The notes below the pieces were generated by a model. The model ran no database searches and was not told where the DNA came from. It saw only the letters and a program-made list of their open reading frames with translations. From an uncultured Clostridia bacterium (GTDB lineage Bacteria > Bacillota > Clostridia > Christensenellales > UBA3700): a stretch of 64,000 bases of DNA. Both the position numbers and the translations under genes were made by a program. Each line of letters opens with the position of its first letter. Position 1 is the stretch's first letter. The stretch spans positions 1 to 64,000 of the forward strand of contig CAOKSY010000003.1 of the NCBI GenBank assembly GCA_948471525.1, written 5' to 3'. Of the stretch, positions 30,562-40,121 are shown in pieces.

Positions 30562-31443
30562 TTATTGTCTGTCGAATTTGCCGTTTGCCATAGCGTATAC
30601 GCTTCCGAGCACGCCGGCTTTATTGCCCAATCCCGCGCAAGCAATAGGCGCTTCGGATCTGATCTTATACTCTTTCAGAAAATTCTGCCACCAGTATTCC
30701 GCCATTTCTATAACGCCGCCGCCCACGATGACCATATCCGGCGAATATCTCTTTACCGCCTCCGCTATCACCGTCGAAAAATCCTTATAAAACTTCGACA
30801 TTACGTTCTTGCTTACAGCATCGTTTGCGCGGAACAAATGATATAGATTTTCATTGCCGTATCTCTTGAGCGCAGTCGCGGAAACATACTGCTCGGCGCA
30901 ACCGCATTCTCCGCAAGTGCATTTTCTGCCGTCGGGATATAGTTTAAAATGTCCCATTCTCGTATCTACTACAGAAGAAGAATCGAGCATTTTATCTTTG
31001 AGAAACGACACGCCCAAGCCTGTGCCGATAGTAAACATCATGATGCTGTTCGCTCTTCTTCCCGCGCCTATAAACGCCTCCGCCACCAACGCGCCCACCG
31101 CGTCGTTGATCGCGATCACTCTTCTGCCGAACTTCTCGCTGAGTATCTTGGAAAGTTCAAGTCCGGTATATCCCTTCAACGTATCGGTAGCAAACGTAAC
31201 GGTGCCGCTGTCCCAATCTATAGTACCTGCGCTTGCCACAGCTATATACTCGCACGAACGCCAATCGAATCGTTCTATAGACTTTATTATATTGGCTACT
31301 ACGGCGTCTCTTCCATTTGCCGCTTCTGTCGGAATGGACTGAAACTTCAATATGGAATAGGTCTCCGGACGGGCTGGGTCGCCTATCTCTATAAGAGCGC
31401 TTTTGATGCTCGTACCGCCTACGTCCACCCCTATGCCTAACAT
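30562..31443 (-). CDS. nanK: N-acetylmannosamine kinase (ROK family)
   Basis: 293 aa from ATG 31443; the longer in-frame opening lies inside nanE and lacks a ribosome site. N-terminal ATP motif GIGVDVGGTSIKSALIE, catalytic INDAVGA and the ROK zinc signature CTCGECGCAEQYVS (about 175-188). Phosphorylates ManNAc to ManNAc-6-P. Its start overlaps the nanE end by 7 nt, which supports the assignment over a general glucokinase. Confidence 0.88.
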   Translation of the reverse strand: MLGIGVDVGGTSIKSALIEIGDPARPETYSILKFQSIPTEAANGRDAVVANIIKSIERFDWRSCEYIAVASAGTIDWDSGTVTFATDTLKGYTGLELSKILSEKFGRRVIAINDAVGALVAEAFIGAGRRANSIMMFTIGTGLGVSFLKDKMLDSSSVVDTRMGHFKLYPDGRKCTCGECGCAEQYVSATALKRYGNENLYHLFRANDAVSKNVMSKFYKDFSTVIAEAVKRYSPDMVIVGGGVIEMAEYWWQNFLKEYKIRSEAPIACAGLGNKAGVLGSVYAMANGKFDRQ

Positions 31444-32114
31444 AATTTCATCGCTCCGACAAATCTCTGCGTGATATCTTTTGGTCGGGTTATGCTGCTG
31501 CCGATCACGACCGCGTATACTCCGCACCCGCAAACTTTCTCAAGCTGTTCTCGCTCCCAAATACCGCCTTCGGCGATTATCTTAGTATCGGGAAAAGCCT
31601 TGACAAGTTTTGTCAAAAAATCTATATCCGGCAGGTCTACGCCTTTGGTATAAGGCGTATAGCCTCTCATTGTCGAGCCTATATAATCGAAGCCCAATCT
31701 GTGAGCAATCTCCGCTTCTTCAAAGTCGGAACAATCCGCCATTATCTCCACGTCGGGAGCATTCTGTCTAATATACGCGACAAGATCCTCGAGTTTTTCG
31801 CCGTTGGGTCTAACTCTTTTCGTACAGTCTAGCGCGATAACTTCGCATCCCGTCGTAAGCAATGCTTTGACCTCTTTGAGCGTAGGCGTAATATATACGT
31901 CGCTGCCGTCGTAGACTTCTTTTATTATTCCTATCAGCGGCACGTCGACTTCTTTCTTGATATCGGCTATATCTCCGACGTAATTGGCTCTTATGCCGAC
32001 CGCTCCGCCTGCAACCGCCGCTCTTGCAAAATATCCCATTATGCCAAGTCCGTAAAGAGGTTCTCCCTTTACCGCTTGACAAGATACTATAAGTCCTCTG
32101 TTGAGATTTGCCAT
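31437..32114 (-). CDS. nanE: N-acetylmannosamine-6-phosphate 2-epimerase
   Basis: 225 aa from ATG 32114 (MANLNRGLIVSCQAV), with GGAG upstream. Converts ManNAc-6-P to GlcNAc-6-P. The NanE barrel is recognised by VSCQAVKGEPLYG, GAVGIRAN, the catalytic Lys region LIGIIKEVY and IAEGGIWEREQ. It is translationally coupled to nanK downstream. Confidence 0.94.
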   Translation of the reverse strand: MANLNRGLIVSCQAVKGEPLYGLGIMGYFARAAVAGGAVGIRANYVGDIADIKKEVDVPLIGIIKEVYDGSDVYITPTLKEVKALLTTGCEVIALDCTKRVRPNGEKLEDLVAYIRQNAPDVEIMADCSDFEEAEIAHRLGFDYIGSTMRGYTPYTKGVDLPDIDFLTKLVKAFPDTKIIAEGGIWEREQLEKVCGCGVYAVVIGSSITRPKDITQRFVGAMKLC

Positions 32115-32142
32115 AACGTCTTCTCCTATCTCGAATATGATA

Positions 32143-33462
32143 TTACTTTTCTTTGATATAATCAAGCGTAACGATCATAAATTTTATCTCTTCGTGATTG
32201 GTGTCTTCCTCATAGAGCACGCCGATCTTTCCGTCGCCGAGCCATATCATGCTGCTGTATACGAATTCTCCTTCCTTTATCAGTTTGGAATACTCGTAAG
32301 TCTCGCCGTAATCATAAGATATCCTTATCACTCCGTCGCGTCTCGCCGTCTTGTTGGCGGCATTGAGAAATACCGTAATCTCTCTATCTCCGTCATAACC
32401 TTTTATCACGCTGCACTGACAGATACATTGAGGTAAGTTGGGGTTATGTTTATAATCCTGCCACGTCGCTCCGCCGTCGTCGCTGAGCGCGGTGGCTATC
32501 AATTTCTTGGGAGAATGATTGCGGATAAACAATTTCAGCACGCCTGCCGGACACTCTATCAACTGACATTCGGTTATGCAGTCGTTGGGCATGATAAGCC
32601 TATGTCCTATAGGCACTCCCAGTCTTCTCCTTGTCTGATTGGGGGATTTGCCTCTTTTCCAAGTAATTCCGCCGTCGTCGCTGTATATAACGCACGATGA
32701 AAGATTGAGTATTCCCGTCAGCGGAAGTGGGAAAGTATTGTAGTATATCGGTATTATAAGCCTGCCCTTATGCTTGCCTTCTTTTACCTTTATTCCAACT
32801 CCCGGTCCGGGACCTATAAAGGACATATACTTTTCTTTTATCTGATAAGATATATTACGAGGCTTGGACCAAGTAATACCGTCGTCCGTGCTCGTCACGA
32901 TACAGAAGAAAGAAGTAGCGAGTTCTTTTAATCTTCCCGAATTGAGTTTATAATTGCCGGCAGGCTCGCCGTTATACTCGAGATCGCCGTTTTCCGCGAC
33001 AGTCCATTCGTCAGCCTTCTCGCCGTTTTTTCGATATAGACATCCGTCTTTAAGCGTATATTTCTTTCTGCCGTCATACAGATAGAGATTGCCCTCGCCG
33101 TCCTGTCCCGTGCCGTTTTTACAGTTGAGTATGCCGACGCCAGCGGGAGTATGACAGTATGCGATAAATATCGTGTCGGTATCTTCGTCGTAAAGCATAC
33201 ACGGATCTATTGCGGCGGAAGCGTCTTCCTTGCTTGCGCCCACTTCCTCCACCGCGACGATCTGTTCCTGCCACGTTTCGCCGCCGTCGACGGATCTGCG
33301 TACGACTTTGTCAATGCGGTTGGGATTGTCTCGACCCGTAAAAAATCTCTCGTCGGCACAAGCCACGAGCGTTCCGCTCTTTGTTTTTATGATCGCAGGG
33401 ATACGGTAGTTCTCCGCCCTTCCGCTCTCTTTTCCGAATACAGTTTGCGCCGTAGGTTTCAT
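32143..33462 (-). CDS. nanH: Sialidase (GH33-like), no signal peptide
   Basis: 439 aa six-bladed propeller sialidase. It has the YRIPAI arginine motif near residue 20 and four Asp-boxes: SVDGGETW, STDDGITW, SDDGGITW and SDDGGATW. An insertion with the sequence GNLYLYDGRKKYTLKDG sits near 125. AAAGGAG precedes ATG 33462. No signal peptide, lipobox or anchor is visible, so the enzyme appears cytoplasmic. It would act on imported sialosides, or on the bound sugar of oligosaccharides taken up intact. It lies 28 nt upstream of nanE. Confidence 0.9.
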   Translation of the reverse strand: MKPTAQTVFGKESGRAENYRIPAIIKTKSGTLVACADERFFTGRDNPNRIDKVVRRSVDGGETWQEQIVAVEEVGASKEDASAAIDPCMLYDEDTDTIFIAYCHTPAGVGILNCKNGTGQDGEGNLYLYDGRKKYTLKDGCLYRKNGEKADEWTVAENGDLEYNGEPAGNYKLNSGRLKELATSFFCIVTSTDDGITWSKPRNISYQIKEKYMSFIGPGPGVGIKVKEGKHKGRLIIPIYYNTFPLPLTGILNLSSCVIYSDDGGITWKRGKSPNQTRRRLGVPIGHRLIMPNDCITECQLIECPAGVLKLFIRNHSPKKLIATALSDDGGATWQDYKHNPNLPQCICQCSVIKGYDGDREITVFLNAANKTARRDGVIRISYDYGETYEYSKLIKEGEFVYSSMIWLGDGKIGVLYEEDTNHEEIKFMIVTLDYIKEK

Positions 33463-33473
33463 AATTCTCTCCT

Positions 33474-34343
33474 TTATTCAATCTCGATAGCGAAAGAACA
33501 TTCAAATTCTTCTCCCGCGCTCAATTTATTTATCGCCGTCTTATCTTTTATTTCTCTCTTAGGCGTCACGTCGTCGGGTATTCCCCACCAAGGTTCTACG
33601 CAAATATACTCGCCTCTGTCGGGATGCGACCAAAAAGCCAATACCGGCGGTTCGCCGAGAGAAAACTTCAATTTCACGCCGTCAGCTCTCTCCAAAGTCA
33701 GTTCGTCGAATTTTTCGCCTGCGAATATCATAGTTCCGTATTTTTTCATCAACGTCTTATCGCAGGGCAATTCCGAAAAAGAATCGTACCCGCCGCGTCG
33801 CTCCACAAAGTGTCCAGCCCCGTCGAGATAGTACATATCCGGCGACATCTGTCTTCTGAATTTGATAATATTGTCCGAGGTATCGAAATCGCCTTTTGAT
33901 ATGAGCGCGATAGCGGGATGTCCGCCTGCGAAAAAGTACATATCCTCGTCGCCGAGATTTTTTACTTTCATAGTCTTGACGTATCTCTTTCCGTCGACTC
34001 TATGTATCACGCGCAAATCGAATTTATACGGATAGTATTTTAACGTATCTTCGCCGTATACGAACTTATGCTCCACTCTATCTCCCGAAGCCTGCGCTAT
34101 TTCAAAAACTCTGTCTGTGCAAAGACCGTGCAAAGGCATATCGTATCTTTTTCCTTCGACGGTATAGTATCCGTCTTTCAGCCGCGCGACAAACGGGAAT
34201 ATCGTCACGTCTTTACCTGTCCAGCTGTCTGCCGATCCCTGCCAAAGCAATTCCCTCTCTTCTGCCTTATCGTAAAGACTCTCCAAAGTACTTCCTGTTT
34301 CGTTTATCTCTACTTTGAGATACTCCGACTTTATAATGCTCAT
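33474..34343 (-). CDS. Aldose 1-epimerase-like (LacX type) protein
   Basis: 289 aa beta-sandwich mutarotase-like protein. Typical elements: LWQGSADSWTGKDVTIFPFVARL, MPLHGLC, the catalytic-site region FFAGGHPAIAL and EPWWGIPDDV. In sialate clusters a mutarotase can equilibrate anomers released by sialidase; that specific role here is inferred from position, 11 nt upstream of nanH. AAAGGAG precedes the ATG. Confidence 0.85.
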   Translation of the reverse strand: MSIIKSEYLKVEINETGSTLESLYDKAEERELLWQGSADSWTGKDVTIFPFVARLKDGYYTVEGKRYDMPLHGLCTDRVFEIAQASGDRVEHKFVYGEDTLKYYPYKFDLRVIHRVDGKRYVKTMKVKNLGDEDMYFFAGGHPAIALISKGDFDTSDNIIKFRRQMSPDMYYLDGAGHFVERRGGYDSFSELPCDKTLMKKYGTMIFAGEKFDELTLERADGVKLKFSLGEPPVLAFWSHPDRGEYICVEPWWGIPDDVTPKREIKDKTAINKLSAGEEFECSFAIEIE

Positions 34344-34392
34344 ATCCGTCTCCTTTATTATTTATTTACCGATATTATTCTCGTATGAAAAA

Positions 34393-35580
34393 TCATTTTG
34401 AGAATACTTCTTTCGCCAATTTCTCGAATGCGGGAAGAGCGGATCTTATCATATCGTGACTCACGCAATAAGCAATCCTGACGTATCCCTCGCAACCGAA
34501 ACTGCTGCCTCCGACTATGAGTATATTCAGCTTTTTAGCTTCTTCTACAAAGTCTTTTTCCTCTATCGGGCATTTGACAAACAGATAGAACGCGCCGTCC
34601 GGACGTACGCACTCAAACCCGTATTCCTTCAACGCGGAATATAGCAGCCGTCTGTTTTTATCGTAAGCCTCGATATCCGTCTTTTCGTCCAAACACTTCT
34701 CTACCGCCAACTGCTGCAGAGACGGCGCGTTTACAAATCCGAGTATTCTTGTAGCCACGCCGCACGCGGCTATCAACTCCTTACTTCCCTCCGCTCGATC
34801 GGATATCGCGAGATAACCTATACGTTCGCCGGGCAGAGAAAGGGATTTTGAAAAAGAATATCCCACAATCGTATTGTCGTAATGGTTTGCGACAAAAGGA
34901 GCAGGCTCATCCGAATATATAAGTTCTCTGTAAGGCTCGTCCGATATGAGATAAATAGTATTGCCGTATTCATCGCTCTTACGCGCCATTATCTTGCTCA
35001 TAACTTTCAACGTATATTCGTCGTACACTACGCCGGTAGGATTGTTGGGAGTATTGATTATTACGGCTCTGGTCTTCGGCGTAAAGCATTTTTCAAAAGC
35101 TTCCGTATTGGGCAAAAACGTCGGAGGATTTGGCGGAACGACTACAGATACTCCGCCTGCATTGGAGATATAATTGTCGTATTCGCCGAAATAAGGAGCG
35201 ATGACTATGACTTCATCTCCCTCGTTGATTATTGCTTTAAGAGCGACGTTTAGACCGCCTGCCGCCCCTACCGTCATAACGATATTATCCTCGCCGTAAC
35301 TCGATCCGTATCTCTTGTTCAAATTGTCTGCGACAGCTTTCCTTGTAGATGAAAATCCGTTGTTGGTCATATATCCGTGCAATGCGAGCGGATCCGTCTC
35401 ATCGATAACACGCTTTAATTCCTCGCCTATCTTCTTAGGAGCGGGAACGCTCGGATTGCCAAGCGAAAAATCGTAGACGTTCTCCTTGCCGTATATAGCG
35501 GCAAGCCTCTTACCTTCTTCAAACATCGCTCTTATCGCCGAGCCCGAACTCATTATTTTCTTCATCTTTTCGGATATCAT
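34393..35580 (-). CDS. PLP-dependent aminotransferase class I/II (aspartate-aminotransferase-like)
   Basis: 395 aa. PLP lysine in YSFSKSLSLPGERIGY; also YDFSLGNPSVPAP near the start and NTPNNPTGVVY. These fold-type I aminotransferases act on aspartate, aromatic or similar amino acids; the substrate cannot be told. It is the first gene of the minus-strand run leading into the sialate genes (49-nt gap), probably by linkage rather than pathway. CAAGGTGG precedes the ATG. Confidence 0.9.
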   Translation of the reverse strand: MISEKMKKIMSSGSAIRAMFEEGKRLAAIYGKENVYDFSLGNPSVPAPKKIGEELKRVIDETDPLALHGYMTNNGFSSTRKAVADNLNKRYGSSYGEDNIVMTVGAAGGLNVALKAIINEGDEVIVIAPYFGEYDNYISNAGGVSVVVPPNPPTFLPNTEAFEKCFTPKTRAVIINTPNNPTGVVYDEYTLKVMSKIMARKSDEYGNTIYLISDEPYRELIYSDEPAPFVANHYDNTIVGYSFSKSLSLPGERIGYLAISDRAEGSKELIAACGVATRILGFVNAPSLQQLAVEKCLDEKTDIEAYDKNRRLLYSALKEYGFECVRPDGAFYLFVKCPIEEKDFVEEAKKLNILIVGGSSFGCEGYVRIAYCVSHDMIRSALPAFEKLAKEVFSK

Positions 35581-35612
35581 ATGTCCACCTTGATTATTGA
35601 TATAAATTTATA

Positions 35613-35632
35613 CGGCAGTTCGACTGCCGACC
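35613..35632 (-). terminator. Weak terminator hairpin after the hydroxyacid dehydrogenase gene
   Basis: Minus strand CGGCAGT/ACTGCCG 7-bp stem with a 3-nt loop followed by TATAAATTT. Confidence 0.4.
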
Positions 35633-35638
35633 GTTATC

Positions 35639-36589
35639 TCAGTACACGCAATTCTTTATCTTGCCGTCAAGATATGCGCGTACGTTGTCGATCGCTATCT
35701 CCATAAGACGGCTCCTCGCCTCTCTCGACGCCCAAGCCATATGAGGAGTAATATAACATCTCGGCGCGCCCAAAAGCGGATTTTCCACGGACGGAGGTTC
35801 GCTCGACAAAACGTCCGCCGCATAGCCGCCTATCTTTCCGCAGTCAAGTCCCGATCGTACGGCGCATTCGTCGACAACTCCGCCTCTTGCGGTATTGATA
35901 ATTATGACGCCGTCTTTCATCGCCGATATCGCCTTGGCGTCAATAATTCTATCGCTGTCCGAGTTCATAGGACAGTGCAGGCTTATCACGTCGCTCTCCG
36001 AATACAATCTGTCCAAGTCCGCATATTCCGCATAAGCGTCGTCTTCAAACTTATGCCGTCTGTATGCCAATACTTTCATACCCAAAGCGCAAGCTATCTT
36101 TGCGACTTCCTTGGCTATCGCCCCATAACCTATAAGCCCGACAGTCTTTCCGTCCAATTCGATAATATCTTGAGATCTGAAACAAAAATCTTTGCATGCC
36201 GACCATTCGCCCTGTCGCACTTTACCGCTGTGCAGTCCCACTCCCATAGTGAGTTCGAGAAGCAACGCAAGCGTAAGCTGAGCCACCGATTTCGTCGAAT
36301 AATCGGGTATATTGCAGACAGGTATGCCCCTTTGCTCGGCATATTCGATGTCTACGACGTTATAGCCCGTAGACAGCAATCCGATATATTTCAAACGCGG
36401 AAGTTTCTCCAGCACTTTCTTATCCAACAACACCTTATTGACGATAAGTATCTCTGCGTCTTTCGCTCTTTCTACGACTTGATCGGGAGAGGTACGCTCG
36501 TAATAACTCAACTCACCCATATCGGCAAGTTCGCCCCAACTCAAGTCTCCCTCGTCTGTAGTGTAACCGTCCAAAATTACTATCTTCAT
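35639..36589 (-). CDS. D-2-hydroxyacid dehydrogenase (NAD)
   Basis: 316 aa from ATG 36589 (GGAG upstream; the longer frame overlaps the previous gene). Two-domain dehydrogenase: Rossmann motif VGLIGYGAIAKEVAKIA, the arginine-containing INTARGGVVDE, and the catalytic His in CYITPHMAWAS. It resembles glycerate/hydroxypyruvate reductases. The substrate is not certain. Confidence 0.9.
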   Translation of the reverse strand: MKIVILDGYTTDEGDLSWGELADMGELSYYERTSPDQVVERAKDAEILIVNKVLLDKKVLEKLPRLKYIGLLSTGYNVVDIEYAEQRGIPVCNIPDYSTKSVAQLTLALLLELTMGVGLHSGKVRQGEWSACKDFCFRSQDIIELDGKTVGLIGYGAIAKEVAKIACALGMKVLAYRRHKFEDDAYAEYADLDRLYSESDVISLHCPMNSDSDRIIDAKAISAMKDGVIIINTARGGVVDECAVRSGLDCGKIGGYAADVLSSEPPSVENPLLGAPRCYITPHMAWASREARSRLMEIAIDNVRAYLDGKIKNCVY

Positions 36590-36623
36590 AAAATCTCCAT
36601 ACGGTTTGACCGCAATTCCCGCT

Positions 36624-37967
36624 CTACTTTCTAAGTCCCTTGGGATAGTGATTTTTGGCATAACTGCCGTCGCATTTACACCAACCTAGCGAAACGCCCT
36701 TATATACGGCGAGCGCCCAGCCCTTCTCTCCTTCGTATTCCAAAGTCTGACCGTTGATATATCTGTACGCGTCGTCTTCGCTGAGTTTCACTACGCGTTT
36801 GACCTCGCATGGTTTGAGCGCAATCGCGAGCGAATGAGAAGGCTCGAATCTGTTTTTTACCGCAACTCCCAAATGCAGCCCCGCTCTCTCTACCTTGAGT
36901 CTATCCAATCTCGGCGCGCCTTCGGGCATCGCATAGAGATTGTCTCCGAAAGAAATATTGGGCGCAAACCGCACGTTGAGATTATCTTTCTGCCACTGCT
37001 CATACTCGGCGCACGCTTTTGAGTTGACGCGCTTTTCCTGCGCGGCATATCGAACTTCGCCTCTCTCGCCTCTATGTCTCAACACGGCAAAAAAGTGTCC
37101 TTCTCCGTCGACCTTGTGCGGATATATCCTATTGCACGTCTCTATATATCCCGCGTTTTCAGTCCCCGACGAAATACCTTTTTCAAAGGCATATCTTGAA
37201 GCGACGGTTTCGAAATCTCGGTATTTTGTCAGAAAAGCGTCTACCGTATCCTCGTTTTCTTCCTTAGAAAAAGTGCATGTAGAATACACGATCGTTCCGC
37301 CGTCGGCAAGCATATTGCGCGCGCAATCCAAAATCTCCGACTGCCTCTCCTTGCACATACGCACGTTATCGGGAGACCACTCCTCTACGGCGAGAGGATT
37401 TTTTCGGAACATACCTTCGCCCGAACACGGCGCGTCTACGAGAATTTTGTCGAAAAATCCCGCAAATCTTCCGCTTAGCGCCTGCGGCGTTTCGTTGAGC
37501 ACGATACAGTTTCTAATACCGCAACGCTCTATATTCTGCGAGAGGATCTTTGCCCTCGACGGTATGATCTCGTTGGCGACCAAAATACCGCTCGACTTGA
37601 GCTTTGCCGCTATCTGCGTGCTTTTACCGCCGGGAGCGGCGCATAGATCGAGTATTCTGTCGCCTTCCCGTATATCGAGGTTTTCCGCGACCGCCATAGC
37701 GCTCGGCTCCTGTATATAGAATGCTCCGCCCTCGTGCAACGGATTTTTCCCCGGGCGGCGCGTCTCATCGTAATAATAAGCGTTCTCGCACCAAGGCACG
37801 CGTCTTGTCAATTCAAACTCTTTCTTTACGACCTCTTCACAATCCTTGAGAGTATTTATTCTCAAAGCGCGAAAACTGTCGCGTCGGTAACTCGCGACAA
37901 AGTCCTCGTATCCGTCGCCGAGCATATCTTTCATTCTCGATAAAAACTGTAAAGGAAGTTCGACCAT
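36624..37967 (-). CDS. RsmF/RsmB-family rRNA or tRNA cytosine-C5 methyltransferase
   Basis: 447 aa from ATG 37967 (MVELPLQFLSRM). A NOL1/NOP2/Sun enzyme: SAM site LDLCAAPGGKSTQIAAKL, the DAPCSGEGMFRKNP motif with the first conserved Cys, and the catalytic YSTCTFSKEENED. The C-terminal part (about 300-447) resembles the RsmF PUA-like extension (GVSLGWCKCDG ... NHYPKGLR), which favours RsmF-like 16S rRNA methylation. Confidence 0.9.
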   Translation of the reverse strand: MVELPLQFLSRMKDMLGDGYEDFVASYRRDSFRALRINTLKDCEEVVKKEFELTRRVPWCENAYYYDETRRPGKNPLHEGGAFYIQEPSAMAVAENLDIREGDRILDLCAAPGGKSTQIAAKLKSSGILVANEIIPSRAKILSQNIERCGIRNCIVLNETPQALSGRFAGFFDKILVDAPCSGEGMFRKNPLAVEEWSPDNVRMCKERQSEILDCARNMLADGGTIVYSTCTFSKEENEDTVDAFLTKYRDFETVASRYAFEKGISSGTENAGYIETCNRIYPHKVDGEGHFFAVLRHRGERGEVRYAAQEKRVNSKACAEYEQWQKDNLNVRFAPNISFGDNLYAMPEGAPRLDRLKVERAGLHLGVAVKNRFEPSHSLAIALKPCEVKRVVKLSEDDAYRYINGQTLEYEGEKGWALAVYKGVSLGWCKCDGSYAKNHYPKGLRK

Positions 37968-37983
37968 TGTTTTTCCCGCCGCA

Positions 37984-39009
37984 TTATTTATGTACGTCTT
38001 TCGACGGAGCGCGTCTCTTAGACCTCGGAATGCCATAAGACCTGATCCTGCCGTTGCTCCAAGTCTTGACGCCCTCGTACAAATCGCGATCGACGCCAAG
38101 CAGTTCCAACAATTCGTCTTCCGTAACCGTCTTTATCGTATTTTCTCCCAACTCTCTTACGTTCTGCGTGCGCTTGCACTCATTTCCGTATTCGAGGAAG
38201 TACTGCATCTTGCTCAATTTGCAAGTATAGTTTGCGCCCTGCCGTCTAAGAGTATTGACCAAGAAAAGCGCCTGCTTGAACTTGTCCTGCTCGAAATCGC
38301 AAGAGAAACTCAAAGTCTTGTTTTTGACCTTGCTTGTCTTCAACAACGATCTGTCCGTCTTGACGTAACGCGCATATTCGGCGAGCTTTTTATAACTCGA
38401 AACCGTCACGTTGTGATTGACTACCTTTCCTTCGTCTACCGAATAATAACAATTGGGGAATTCTTCTATCAAAGCGTCGAGACTTGCTCCGCGGCTTTCG
38501 CACATCTTCTTTGCCACGCTCATCGTCAGATATGCGTCGTAGTCACTTCTGTGCAGATTTTCTACGGAAATGCCGAAAGCGGCGCATATCTTGCCCAATC
38601 CGTTGTCTTTGCTTTCGGGCATTATAGCGCGGTGCAACATCTGCGTATCGTATGCGTTGAAAGTAAAATACTGCTTGCGGTATCTGTCGCATTCGGATAG
38701 TAGAAAATTGATATCGTTGATCACGGAATGTCCGAAGATAGTCACGTTTTTATCCTCGAGCAATTCCTTTATTCTGTCGTAATAAAAATCAAAAGCAGGC
38801 GACTTTGTAAATTCTTCTTTAGGATAGCCCAATTCTATTCCCTCGCCGTCGCCTCTGGTAAGATGAAATTTGCTTTTTGGATTTATCAGAATATCTTTTT
38901 GTTCGATTATATTGAAATTGCCGTCGGCAAGCACGTAGCCGAAACTGCATATCTTGCCGTGTCCGCCGAAACAGTTGGCGCATTCAATATCAAAGAACAA
39001 ATAATTCAT
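37984..39009 (-). CDS. DEDDh-type 3'-5' exonuclease
   Basis: 341 aa. The exonuclease core occupies residues 1-175: DIECAN (D7, E9), FGHSVINDINFL and HRSDYDAYLT (His and Asp of the DEDDh set). The C-terminal 100 residues look like a separate small domain (ALFLVNTLRRQGANYTCKLSKMQYFLEYG), possibly BRCT-like. A role in DNA proofreading or RNA turnover is likely but not determined. AAAGGA precedes the ATG. Confidence 0.82.
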   Translation of the reverse strand: MNYLFFDIECANCFGGHGKICSFGYVLADGNFNIIEQKDILINPKSKFHLTRGDGEGIELGYPKEEFTKSPAFDFYYDRIKELLEDKNVTIFGHSVINDINFLLSECDRYRKQYFTFNAYDTQMLHRAIMPESKDNGLGKICAAFGISVENLHRSDYDAYLTMSVAKKMCESRGASLDALIEEFPNCYYSVDEGKVVNHNVTVSSYKKLAEYARYVKTDRSLLKTSKVKNKTLSFSCDFEQDKFKQALFLVNTLRRQGANYTCKLSKMQYFLEYGNECKRTQNVRELGENTIKTVTEDELLELLGVDRDLYEGVKTWSNGRIRSYGIPRSKRRAPSKDVHK

Positions 39010-39063
39010 CGTACTATCCTTTAGTTTTTATTCGGACTCATATCCGCGTTTGCTATGCGTGTA

Positions 39064-40041
39064 TCAGAGAAGTTCTATTCCCTCTTTTCTGCATTTTTCT
39101 AGTTCCCCGTCGCTCCATACAGACGGCTGAACTTCGCCGATATGACGCTTGGCAAGTATAAACATACACAATCTGGACTGACCTATGCCGCCGCCGATAG
39201 ACAGCGGAAGTTCTCCGCTCTCCAACGCCTTGTGAAACGGAAGAGAAAGTCTGTCCAATGCGTTTTCAAATTTCAACTGGGACATCAATGAATCTCTGTC
39301 CACTCTTATACCCATAGACGAAAGTTCGAGTCCTCTGCCTATAGCGGGATAGTCTACGAATATATCGCCGTTCAAATTCCAATCGTCGTAATCGGGCGCT
39401 CTGCCGTCATGCTTTTTTCCGCTTGCCAAAAGACCGCCTATCTGCATTATGAAGACTGCGCCGTACTCCTTTGCCGCCGCGTTTTCTCTCTGCTGAGGTG
39501 TGAGGTCGGGATATCTGTCCTCAAGTTGCCGAGTTGTGACGAAAGAAATTTTTTCGGGAAGCTCCGCCTTGTCCAGTCCGTATTTTTCTCTCACTGCGTC
39601 AGTCGTGTACTTTATGACTTTGTATATCTTTTCCACGGTGATCTTGAGATAATCTATATTGCGGTCTTCCTTGGAGATCACCTTTTCCCAATCCCACTGG
39701 TCTACGTACAGCGAATGGATATTGTCGACGATCTCGTCGCGCCTTATAGCGTTCATATCCGTATAAAGGCCTTTGTCCATTTCAAAGCCGTATTTTTTGA
39801 GCGCAAATCTCTTCCATTTGGCGAGACTGTGCACTACCTCGGCGATCTTGCCGCTCTCTTTTATATCGAAAGACACGGGACGTTCCGTACCGTTGAGATT
39901 GTCGTTGAGACCGCTGTCGCTGAGTACGAAGAGAGGCGCGGAAACTCTACTCAGCGAAAGTTCTTTCGCGAGCGCGTCGATAAACGTATCCTTACAATCC
40001 TTTATAGCTTTCTGCGTCTCCAATAACGATAATTTTTTCAT
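39064..40041 (-). CDS. asnA: Aspartate--ammonia ligase
   Basis: 325 aa from ATG 40041 (MKKLSLLETQKAI). An ammonia-dependent asparagine synthetase of class II aminoacyl-tRNA-synthetase fold. Conserved blocks: RVSAPLFV, LNGTERPV, HSLAKWKRFALKKYG, GLYTDMNAIRRDE, VDQWDWEKVI and the C-terminal GGGIGQSRLCMF. CAGGTGG precedes the start. Confidence 0.95.
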   Translation of the reverse strand: MKKLSLLETQKAIKDCKDTFIDALAKELSLSRVSAPLFVLSDSGLNDNLNGTERPVSFDIKESGKIAEVVHSLAKWKRFALKKYGFEMDKGLYTDMNAIRRDEIVDNIHSLYVDQWDWEKVISKEDRNIDYLKITVEKIYKVIKYTTDAVREKYGLDKAELPEKISFVTTRQLEDRYPDLTPQQRENAAAKEYGAVFIMQIGGLLASGKKHDGRAPDYDDWNLNGDIFVDYPAIGRGLELSSMGIRVDRDSLMSQLKFENALDRLSLPFHKALESGELPLSIGGGIGQSRLCMFILAKRHIGEVQPSVWSDGELEKCRKEGIELL

Positions 40042-40121
40042 AAATACCACCTGATTTTATACTTTAAGCGACTGTGTCATATTCCGCCGCAACGAATGCG
40101 CGCCGATAACTTGAGCCGCCT

